A program made the translations under genes and the position numbers. Shown here piece by piece: positions 53,215 to 64,000 of a stretch of 64,000 bases of DNA. The notes under the pieces were generated by a model. It saw nothing but the letters and a program-made list of their open reading frames with translations, made no database searches and was not told the DNA's origin. The DNA is from Druceiella hillmani (lineage: Eukaryota; Arthropoda; Insecta; Lepidoptera; Hepialidae), in the NCBI GenBank assembly GCA_039881145.1, contig JAYKKI010000154.1:372001-436000 (forward strand). The letters are read 5' to 3'. Position 1 is the first letter of the stretch, and every line of letters begins with the position of its first letter.

Positions 53215-53470
53215 TATACATAACCAGTCTGCCGCATTTCACTGCTAAATATAGGACTCTGTAATGCGGGAAATATTGATGATAACGCCCATAATCGCCA
53301 CGCCGAGCAGGCAGATGGGCAATCAACATAACGTAGCTTTTCGCATCAGTGGCGTTGCTCCCACCTCTGGACTGTGGTATTAAATTACGCAAAATAAAAC
53401 ATTGCAGCCCTACCTGATGAGAAGCTAGCAGTAAAATCCGGGTCTGCGCAGGGACGGCCGTGTTATTTCG
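53215..53470 (-). repeat. GC-richer block, probable unidentified retroelement fragment
   Basis: Composition changes sharply to near-balanced GC within AT-rich flanks. On the minus strand it holds a 63-codon ORF (53392-53201) that I do not recognise. CACTGCTAAATATAGGACTC recalls the CTGCTGGGCATAGGCCTC word found near LINE 3' ends in insects. Family not identified; it could also be a SINE. Confidence 0.35.
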
Positions 53471-54423
<953 letters not shown>

Positions 54424-54477
54424 TTAAACTCACTGTTGCAAACTGTTTAAACTCAAATATTTGATTGTAATAGACAG

Positions 54478-54945
54478 TTCTTACACCAAAAAATTAAAGG
54501 TCTAATGATAAGCAAGATAATGACACCTAGAGCAAAGTCAATATTACAGCTAAAATACTTGACTATAGGAAACAATATCCAGTTTTATTGGGCATTTCTC
54601 ACATACGCAAACTCAATGACCAGAATAATTATATCCAGATCTTAGCCACTATTACAGCTATAAATTTCGAGTTTAAGCTGAAATATTTAGTTTTATTGGG
54701 AAGGTCTCGCACTCACAAATTCGAGGGCATAATAATGACCAGGACAATAATACCTGTCTCTAAGCCAAAATTACAGAAAGAGTCTTCAAGTTTGAGCCAA
54801 AATTATCGGTTTCAACAGTAATTTTCCACACCCTCAAATTCGAGAGTCTATTTATAAGCAGGGATGACAATACCTTAACATAAGGCCTAATGATAGAAAC
54901 TTTGAGTTTAAGTTTAAATATTCAGTCTCGATGTACGATGCAATC
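54478..54945 (+). repeat. Degenerate ~115 bp tandem repeat, four units
   Basis: Units begin near 54478, 54594, 54703 and 54822. Shared words are CTCACA/CCTCAAATTCGAG, AATGACCAG.A.AAT, AATTACAG, GAGTTTAAG.TGAAATATT and AGTTTTATTGGG. A further remnant lies at 55330-55380 (CTCGAGTTTAGC...TTGAGCCCAAATATT). Old and strongly diverged. Confidence 0.65.
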
Positions 54946-55064
54946 AAAACGAAGGGTTTGAGAATGATTGGAATAATATGTATGTATTTATTTATTTTTA
55001 TACTTGAATGTGCACTGTTGATATATAAAGCCAATTTATTGCTATGAGAGCAATTTCTTACAGC

Positions 55065-55068
<4 letters not shown>

Positions 55069-55147
<79 letters not shown>

Positions 55148-55171
55148 TATATATATATACATATATATGTA
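55069..55171. repeat. (TA)n microsatellite
   Basis: About 100 bases of T/A alternation with TATGTATA and TTTATA variants. Confidence 0.95.
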
Positions 55172-55223
55172 TGAATGTATGTAAAACCAGCCCTATTCCA
55201 TAAACGGCCGGGAATCAAATATG

Positions 55224-55255
55224 GGACAGGACCACCTTTGATGGTGGTCCTGTCC
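55224..55255. repeat. Perfect GC-rich hairpin, 13 bp stem
   Basis: GGACAGGACCACC (55224-55236), loop TTTGAT, then the exact complement (55243-55255). The flanks (GGCCGGGAATCAAATATGGG and AGCGACAAGGCCTGGAATC) are also GC-richer than the neighbourhood. The complement of the left flank reads TTTGATTCCCGGCC, loosely like a tRNA T-arm, so a tRNA-derived SINE remnant is possible. Confidence 0.7.
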
Positions 55256-57869
55256 ATGAGGAGCGACAAGGCCTGGAATCAACCCAATGTACCACCGCAA
55301 TGACGACGGTAATAATATTATTAGATCTTATCCTCGAGTTTAGCAAGAAATTTGTAATTTGAGCCCAAATATTGTCAGATTTGGTCTTGTACGTATTTTA
55401 TAATATTTTAAGAATCTTTTATGTTGTGGTGGTACTTGCTCTGTTTTGAAATTTTATTTTCATCTGTTTTTAGTTAAGTTTTATTTTAACTTTGTGAATT
55501 TTTATTTTGTGGGTTACACAGACATTATTGAAGTATATGTACGAAAATTTGAAATAATAGTAACATGAAATACAAACTCGTCCATTGTGGGAAGGATAAC
55601 TGGATGAAACCAGCTGAGTGCAGTCGATTGTGCACACAGGTCCACTTTTGGCTCTTTGCGTTGCAAATATTTCGACAACACACTCACTGAAAGGTATTGA
55701 TAAAAGTGTATTGCAAGCATTATAAGAAGTATCTAAGGAACTGTCGCACAATAAAACCTGGCTCCTAAAAAGACCCACACTTAAAACCCCATACTTGCTA
55801 TCGCCATATAATGCCCAACATATTAATGTTTAAATTTTGTTCGAATATATATAAAAACATTAATAAAAAAAAGTGCAACCACGCCCCATCGCCATTTCGA
55901 CAGCAATTATCAATTTGTTAATGACCGAGTGATGCGATACTTTTCTAATAACCTAAACAATAAACTTTTTTAAAAATTTCGGTGAAAACAGTCAGAACCC
56001 TTGTTATAATTTTTATATAAGCTTCAAAACATTGAATGCCAAGTAATTTTCACTATTTTATTCCTTTTCCTTTCTTGACGATGTTTTTTCTGTAACGCAG
56101 AAATGTTCTAATCAAGCCCGCTTGTGGTATCATAAGAAAGCCCGAGCCTTACTTATACTATTAAATAAACACTTCGGTACTGGCAATATCTGCACCACAC
56201 AAAGTATGCTTTTTCAAAACATATGGACATCGCACCAGAATTATTGATATACCTCTTCTTCAGGGCCAATAAAATTAGAAAATTTAGATCCTTGTCACAA
56301 AGAAAACGGAAACCTTCATCACCACCCAAGGAAATAAATATTCGATTCTGAAAAAAACTTCCTTTATCAAAATTAAGAGAAAATTCTGGAACATTAAATC
56401 AAAAACACTTTTTGAAGAACTAACTCGGTCTTCAAATTGTATAATTGTTATTAATAAACAAAAACGCAAAGCTTTATATCACATTGGCTAATGGAATATT
56501 GCAATTTTGGTAAGAGAAGTAATTTTGGTAAAGGAAAAAGGTAAAAGAAGAAAATTATTAATAAGACGACGATAAGAGTCAAAGCATAGCTAAAAAAGTA
56601 AATAAAATCAGTGAGAATATCAAAAAGAAAGCAGAGTACGGTATGGTCTGCCAATGCCAAGCTTGTAATCGTGAAGAATATAAAAAGACGGAGAAAAGAT
56701 AGAGGTTTCATGTATCTTAACTGCGAATAAGAATTTTGACGGAAAAAATTCGTTGATTCTTGTAATTAAAATTAAATGTTAGTTTTCCTTTAGGATTATT
56801 CACTGCTTTATAATTCTAGTAGTTTTAAATATGTCGTATGTTATTATAGAAATTTATTCTTGTTTAAAGGCAAAAGAGCCAATTATTTTCCTTATTACCA
56901 AGTTCCTTGAAGTGTTTTTCTAATACATCGAGTAAGACCTATGGCAAATTGTTATTAAAAATGAAGGACTAATTCAAATTACAGATCACATGCTACAAAT
57001 AAAATAAGAAAATAATTAATTCTTTGTTTATGTTTAAATTATCAGTTAGCCGTGAAACAGAAAATAAGTTTCGATTTTCATTTTATGAGATTTATTAATT
57101 CTTACAGTTTTCGGTTTTAATAGCTCTAATAAAGCTCGTAATTCAGTTTTGGTAATTTATTTTGCTAAGAATTTTAACTTAGACTTAAACTAAAACTTCT
57201 CATCAGCAGACAACAATTATAAATTTTGATTTAACTTAATACAATAGTTGTGTGATGAATCTCATTAGATAACAAGGTTTCTAACAAAGCCTACAATTGA
57301 GGTTTTTAAAAGGTTTCACGCCAAAGCGCAATGAAATATAATAATTTTTTCTAATAATAAAGCCATAATTAAACAATGTCTTCAATACTGATGGAAATTT
57401 TCATATATTACACAATTCCCTGATTTTACAAACATTTTGCAAAAAGTCACCTTGTTAGGCGACTGTACCATATTTAAAAAAATATTCGATATGCAAACAC
57501 TTTGTTACGATTTCTTTGTACGTGTATAAGAAAATCTAACGAAGTTATGTTTTGCATATCGAACATATTTTTATATATTTTGTTTATAATTCTCACCCGT
57601 ACAATATACATACACTGCAAAGATTTAAAATGAAACATAAAGGTTTAATATTATATAAATAATACGTTCTTAAATTTTTTTCACAGAAAATATTCAACAG
57701 AGCTGAATATGAATGACAGTTAACGCAATAATAGTTTCTTCATGCAATGAATTAAGAATATAATAAAGTAAGGATGGATGATATTCATTGTTGCATTAAA
57801 AACACTTGATGTATAAATAGCATCGATGCATCGAATTCAACCGATATATTTTAATGCTTTATTCATAAG
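55256..57869. other. Stretch without recognisable gene
   Basis: Two overlapping minus-strand ORFs (55778-55470 and 55720-55514) lie in a moderately GC-richer block, but neither peptide is recognisable. A minus-strand ORF at 56711-56451 starts with a signal-peptide-like MKPLSFLRLFIFFTITSLA but continues as low-complexity hydrophobic sequence. A 13 bp inverted repeat TTCGATATGCAAA occurs at 57485-57497 and 57551-57563. Confidence 0.5.

Positions 57870-57941
<72 letters not shown>
57870..57941. repeat. (AT)n microsatellite
   Basis: About 72 bases of alternating A/T with one ACAT variant. Confidence 0.95.
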
Positions 57942-57944
<3 letters not shown>

Positions 57945-58890
57945 GCATAAATTAATTAAAATTTAAATAAAGTTGACAATACTAAAAATATATTTTTAAA
58001 AAAGTTTTTTAAATAAATTATTTCTAGATATTAATATGTAGCTTTAAATATTAAAACACAAATTTCAATTCGTTATAAAATTAAACCATAAGATATGATA
58101 TTAACTCAAAATAATCATGTAATTTAAATTAGTGAAGATACATATTTAATACAATATTTAAACACCTATTTAAATTGTGTTACTTCAACCAAATAAAATT
58201 GTGTAATGAAAAAAGGAAATTGTAATTTTTGGTAATAAATTAAATTTTTGCGATTAATCATTACAATTATTAAATAACACTAAATGTTACTTATTGAAAT
58301 AATATCGATATAAAGTGAGGACAAAAAGTACGAAATCTAACCAAATTTTACTTACGATCATAAAAAGTATAATAATTAACACTTTTTAATGTACAATACT
58401 CCACCAGTATTCCACTCATTTTATTATATAATCAAAATTTGCCCACAGGCACACCCACGTGGATTAGTTTCAGACGATTGTGCATTCAATTAATTTTTAA
58501 ATGTTTTATAGTTGCCCTTTAACTTATGTGTTTAATTAATTTCTAGATTTCTACGCTACAAGCATGTATTACAAAATGTGTACAGATTTTAGAAGGAAAA
58601 TGTATCTTTCGGACGTAACAATTTTTCGATAGTTTGTTAGATATCACCACTGTCTTTTCAGGTAGCATAATACTAGTAATGGATATACTACATATTTAAA
58701 ATGATATTTTTTCTAAGAGTAAGTAAAATATTTATTAAGATTTACCTAATATTTTTCATGTGATGTGTCACTAACAAGTTTCTGTGCCATTTAATTTCTA
58801 ATCTTTATAAATGTATTTCTGTAAAATGTGGTAAGATATGGATGGAAAAAAACGTATACTTAAAAAGTCATAACGATATATTTATAAATT

Positions 58891-58894
<4 letters not shown>
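57942..58894. other. AT-rich stretch without recognisable gene
   Basis: Background sequence; nothing could be supported on either strand. Confidence 0.55.

Positions 58895-58983
<89 letters not shown>
58895..58983. repeat. Compound (TA)n(TG)n microsatellite
   Basis: Alternating T/A (58895-58961) passes directly into TGTGTG (58961-58983). It is the only tract in the window with a TG segment. Confidence 0.96.
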
Positions 58984-59270
58984 AAGGAGTTAGTACTAAA
59001 ACTAATGAGAAAGTGTTAATTGGAGAAAATTCACATATGTACATTTTTTTAATGTGCTTCCACCAAGTGGTAGAATTTTCAATTCAAAAATTTGAGCAGA
59101 ATGAAAAATATAAAATCGATTTAATAAACCGAGTATGAAATCAAATTCAGTAAAACCCCACGACGAGTCCTGACATAAGCGACAACCAAATTATAATTAA
59201 CATTTTGTTCGAGGGTTATAACGAATGAAATGTATTTACAAAGTAATAAGTAATTTATTATATATAATTC

Positions 59271-59290
59271 TAAATCGTTATAACGATTTA
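59271..59290. repeat. 20 bp perfect palindrome
   Basis: TAAATCGTTATAACGATTTA is its own reverse complement. No neighbouring element end or gene explains it. Confidence 0.85.
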
Positions 59291-60643
59291 AATTTTTAAT
59301 TTTAAACGTTAAAAGGGCCTTCCCAGCTACTTTTTCCACACCACTTTTTCGCGTTTGCTAACAAGTCAGAAAAAATGCAAATAACTATTGAGTAAATTTA
59401 TGATATTCACGGTAAATAGCGATGTTCACGGTACATAGAACAAGAGAATTGGTTATAGCTGACAATACGACAGACTAAATTAGTGGGAAATCAATGATCG
59501 TTTATATTCCATAGATAGGGCGTCTATTTTATTTTATTGGAAATTTGTTTACTTCGAATATTTTGAGGTTATTTAATTTTATATTATGTCGTTTAGCCTT
59601 AAATGCATTTGATATAATAAAACAAATATGAATTTCACTCTATTACCTTCACCGTAATAATATCAATACCCTCGCTAACACGTATTAATGTCTAAGAAAT
59701 TTCTGTTTCGTCTGAACTACACGTGGCTATGTTTAATTTCGTTATTAGGATTGTGAAATTTGCAATAACTTTATATAGAGCGCTAGTACCACATTTAAAA
59801 TTCATTTAAATTACGCAACTCAATTTATAGCCGTTTTTGTTGCTAATTATAATTAATCTTCTTGTCATTTATGTTTTCCTAATTTAGATACAAGTTTCGT
59901 CTGACCTTAATGCAGACTGTTTGTTTAAGTATTCTATATTGATGACCTAAAAATGAAAATACTTTTTTGTGGTGATAACTTATTCAATTATTACCAATAT
60001 GAAAAAAATAATAATTATAACTCAATTTTTTTTCAATACGTAGTCGAAGCAGACTAAAATTTCTTTTTCTGGGTTAAGGCTACACAAAAATATTCATCTT
60101 ATCTAAATATTTGAACAGTTTTACATGATTTACCTATAAAGACAAAAACAAACTTTTTTTCGTTTCGCAGTCCTATAAACTTTTAGGAATCCCCTTTTAT
60201 TTTGGGACTTAACATGAAATTCATCGCGTAATTCTTGTACAAAGGGTGAATGAAAGATATGTGGAAGATATCGGATTGATGTATGAAGACAAGAAAATAA
60301 TCGCAATAGTTTATTTATGGCCCTGGTAGTAATTCTTTTTCATCTTTAACATTCAGATTTTTTTAAGTTTATATATCCGAAGGGTTTGAATGGAACTCTA
60401 TGGTAAGGGAAACACATCTATCCAGCCGTATGTCTGTTTCTCAGAGGCTTTTAACTTTTATACGAAATAAGCTTGCAATTTATTTGATTGATACTCCAAT
60501 AGTTTCTTTTAGTTTTGCGTACAAGTTAAATTTTCGTAGGCAAAAATCGAGGTGGCATAGATTTTTGAGCTCAGAAACTTATTGTTTTGTTAATTATACT
60601 AAGCACTCTTCGGATTTTAAGGCCTGTTAAATGCACATATATT

Positions 60644-60648
<5 letters not shown>
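59291..60648. other. AT-rich stretch without recognisable gene
   Basis: The 76-codon ORF at 60400-60630 (plus) gives an unrecognised peptide. No element ends seen. Confidence 0.5.
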
Positions 60649-60687
<39 letters not shown>

Positions 60688-60690
60688 CAC
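60649..60690. repeat. (AT)n microsatellite
   Basis: About 42 bases of alternating A/T with one TTTA variant, then a short ACACACA. Confidence 0.94.
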
Positions 60691-63600
60691 ACAAACTCCG
60701 ATATGATTCATATCCTTCTTTATTTACATTGAATAAGCCTTGAGTACTAAGCAGTACTTTCATCATTTTTATGAAAGTAAAAAGCAATTCTGGTTTTAGA
60801 GTAACATTAAGTATAAATAAAATTTTTTTGGAAAAACACTTATTATCATATTTTACATTCCATTTTTTGGAAGTTTTAAATTTTATAAAGAAAGTTATGC
60901 AATTAAGTCATTTTCTATTATAATTTTGGAAATGAGTTTTCACCAAACTACTAATATTACAAATTTATATCTAGCACATAAATGCGGTTAACCATAAATA
61001 TAATAATAAATGAAAATAATGCTTAATATGATTTCAAAATTTAATTCCACACAAATCTAATTGCAAAACACTGTGCAATGATTTCAAAATCAGACAGTAA
61101 AGAAGGAAAAGGAAAATTATTTCGAAGATCTTTTGTTTTACATAAACAAATGAACTAAAAGAGACGAAATCCTAATAACCTACACTTAGAACCGACCCAA
61201 ATTTGCGAAGCAATAAATAGAATCTACATCTCTTTCCATAAAAGATAAACTATGAGTTGAATAGTTTTCATATTTAAAATATCTCGTTTGTACAAAGCGA
61301 AACTCTTTTAGTTTAAAATACGGACACAGTAGGAGCTTTTGTGTTTCGGTCGCCGACTAATTTAATTATTGCAAATAAGAGTAAGAATTAAGAATAAGAA
61401 TAAGAGTAAGAGTTTTCTTCTTTCAATATTATTGTTGTAATTTTAAATAATTGACATATAATAATATAAAGAATTAGATTGTCAAAGTTTGGGATTGCCA
61501 GAAAATTTCTAAAAGTTTTTTTTTTCCTTGGAAATATCATTAGCTAAATCATTATTAAGACCGTCAAGAGTTTTGGCAGGTAAGTTAAAAGACCAGTACG
61601 TTTTCTATTAGTCTAAAATAAAATTTAATTGATTAAAAATAATCAATTTTCTCGAATTACTGAAAGAATTTAAAGGGAATTATGTCCCATAATTTTTAGA
61701 ATGTTGCTATTTCAAATTTTCCTTGCTTTATGGAAAGTAGATATTGGTTTGAGTACTCGTATTTATACAGGTTTTTAAGATGGAATGAAAACAATAATTT
61801 ATAAATCTCCATACGGCTCTTCGTTTAAGATTCAATATAAAGTGGTAAAATATTAATTTTCACCAGCTTCAAAAATAGGTATTTCAATGCGGTGAACAAT
61901 ATTTAACTTTATGTTATTTAAAGTGCAGTATAACTGTGTGGTGACTTATGAGTAAACCGACAAAGAAATGAAGATATTACAGTTTCCAGTTTTCTGAAAT
62001 TCCGTTTGCTATTCGAATTGATATAGATAAACGGTCACAAGATCGTAGTAAAGCTAAGGTACATAAAACCTATAACCGGATATAACATATTTATTTCTTA
62101 GCAATAAATTTCTGTTACTACGATGGCACTAAATTTCCAAAAAATACGGTAGAATAGTTTATGATAGTTATTATAATAAACATAAAACAAATTGAGAAAA
62201 AGAACCTAAACTTAATTAAATTTCATTCAAATACGCATCATTTTAGATACATCAGATTTTGTGAAATCATTCATCGGTAAATAAGTAGAATGAGGATATT
62301 AATAAGTATTTTGGAAAAAAGTGTGCGTCCGGGATACGCCACAGAAGTCAAATTGCTGTACATATCAATACCATGTAATTTCCTGTTGCAAATAAGTCGT
62401 AGAAAAACAAGGCATGTATTTAATATTATACAATAACATTTTAAAAAGGATTTTCAAAACTTATTATTATTGTAACAAATACAACAAATGCAAAAATGAG
62501 TTCGTTGTTGTCTTTCTATTTATTTATTCCGCTTTTTGGCATCTAATATAAAACCAATTTCCACGACACGTTGCACGCTTATAGCTTCTGTCATGTAGAT
62601 GAACATAGAATAATAAATTTATGTCAAAATTGAGTGGATTATTCTTGATAATTAAAAAAGTCATCTAGTAAGTTAAAAGAATGTGCGTATATAATATTAC
62701 AGCGTGAGCATAAGCATATAATAAAATATCACGGTATCATGACAGCCTAACTACTTCAAAGCACAAGCTTCTTTCTTCTAACGCCATTTCTTCCATTTTG
62801 GGGATCACGAGCTACTTGACCATTACTAATACTAAGATACTCTTTTTTCTAGAGAATACTTTTCTCTCAATTTTACAACCTTTTTGTCTTTTCTTAAATA
62901 TAAATTGGTTAAATAATATTTTGAAATTATTGCTTAAAAATTAATATACATTATTGTCATTTCAATTTTATAGCACAAGCCATGAAATTCGAAATTATCT
63001 AACCTTCAATTTTCCATTTACACAGAATCTATCTGCTCATTCCGTGAGCTAATTTTCACTCCTACACCCATTTTTCCTCCCCACTCAGGCGTACCATACC
63101 TTCACGTCGTGATGCACTAAGTGATTGTGACACCTTGTGTTGCGTCATTATCACATCCCACAAAACATATTTCCACTTACCATTTTGCACCGTCTGCACA
63201 TTCGATCGTCACTTATAAAAGCATACCAATTCAGGTGTTGTCCCATCTTATTTAGTACGAGTAAAGTTTTATCAATTTAATATTTTATCCCATCACGATA
63301 TCAGCATAATCTGTGCTTCATTTCAAATAAAATATCCGATCAAAAAAAAAGTTTCCGATATGGAAGAATCATATTCGATGAATTATTATACTGGTTATTA
63401 TTATATTTAGTTATTATTATAATTTTAGGTTAGTTATTATTATAATTCGTAATACTGGTAGAACAAGAATCTAGATAAGCAAAAGAAGTGAAAGTGTTGA
63501 ATTTAAAACATAAAGATGCATTGCTTTCCAAAAAATTAATAACAAATGAGAGAATAAATATTAAAATGTAAAATATTGCATTTTTGAAATGGGAAACTGT

Positions 63601-64000
63601 ATACATTGTTCGAAAAATCAAGGCAGTAAAAATTATATACTGGTCTGGTTTCTAAGTGCATTTGCTCTCAGCTATTTTGCCTTGAAACGTAGCTACCGCA
63701 AGGTCACAAATATGGATGAAAGCGTATAATTTTACGAGAAAACCAAATAAATATACATTTACAAGGGAACTTTCGCCATATATGTGTCAACCACTAATCG
63801 CTATGTAGCATTTTTTCCCGAATTTCACAATCTGTATAAAATGTACGTAAAATATAGTTACCATATCTATTTGAAGTTAAATATTTTGTTAAAATCTATG
63901 TAATCTACAAAATAATTGATTAAATATGAAAAATTATGTTATATTAGTTGTGTTCCACCGCTTTAATCGCGTAAAATTGGAAAAAGAAAAGTTATTAGAA
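60691..64000. other. AT-rich stretch to the end of the window
   Basis: No gene recognised. A hexamer-like repeat (AAGAGT/AAGAAT) lies at 61374-61415. A GC-richer stretch at 63050-63240 ends with TATAAAA (63214-63220) and might be a promoter, but the only ORF downstream (ATG at 63360) has 16 codons. Confidence 0.5.
61374..61415 (+). repeat. (AAGAGT/AAGAAT)n short repeat
   Basis: About seven imperfect 6-base units: AAGAGT, AAGAATT, AAGAAT, AAGAAT, AAGAGT, AAGAGT. Confidence 0.8.

Noticed and set aside
55470..55778. 102-codon minus-strand ORF with several Cys
   Set aside because: Overlaps another frame of similar quality and resembles no family I know; composition alone does not make it a gene.
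56451..56711. Minus-strand ORF with a signal-peptide-like start
   Set aside because: The rest is low-complexity Phe/Leu/Ile sequence produced by a purine-rich plus strand. There is no domain or conserved Cys pattern, so chance is the better explanation.
57485..57563. Inverted repeat TTCGATATGCAAA as a transposon terminus or terminator
   Set aside because: Only 13 bp with a 53-base loop, no flanking duplication, and such pairs arise by chance in a 64 kb AT-rich window.

Overview
This window is strongly AT-rich eukaryotic DNA that looks like insect intergenic sequence or very long introns. The evidence is the mix of mobile elements: decayed piggyBac elements, two insect-type Helitrons, RTE/CFDP2-like non-LTR retrotransposons and Penelope-like palindromic elements. 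About fifteen long (TA)n tracts and degenerate TTAGGT-type tracts fit the same picture. The order of insect cannot be fixed from the sequence. I found no convincing exon of a host protein-coding gene, no rRNA or tRNA gene and no CRISPR array. Everything recognisable as coding belongs to broken mobile elements.

Layout: 1-12.5 kb is unannotatable AT-rich DNA with two (TA)n tracts and two copies of a ~250 bp palindromic element (4696-4937; 9726-9979). A possible piggyBac-type MITE lies at about 12.5-12.7 kb. From 12.97 to 15.66 kb lies a minus-strand RTE/CFDP2-like LINE pseudogene with decayed endonuclease and reverse transcriptase. From 17.52 to 18.39 kb is the 5' end of a Helitron, cut off by a third palindromic copy (18397-18574). 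From 23.40 to 25.85 kb is a complete but mutated piggyBac element with TTAA flanks, a short intron and an in-frame (TA)n expansion. LINE 3' debris (about 26.68-26.99 kb) and a second piggyBac pseudogene (about 27.5-29.25 kb) follow. From about 32.53 to 34.61 kb is a minus-strand Helitron carrying the HUH Rep domain. Its 5' region contains a long in-register array of heat-shock-element pentamers upstream of a TATA box and an initiator.

The right half is repeat-dominated. A ~219 bp satellite with A-B-A-B order lies between two direct repeats that each follow a (TA)n tract (42.49-44.11 kb). An almost 3 kb near-palindrome with ~1.44 kb arms and a ~100 bp spacer occupies 49.72-52.70 kb. A degenerate ~115 bp tandem repeat (54.48-54.95 kb) and a GC-rich perfect hairpin (55.22 kb) follow. 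The remainder to 64 kb is featureless AT-rich DNA with microsatellites.

The genes do not form a pathway; the window is a graveyard of nested transposons. The best leads are the heat-shock-like promoter inside the Helitron, the hammerhead-ribozyme-like core in the palindromic family, and the large inverted repeat.
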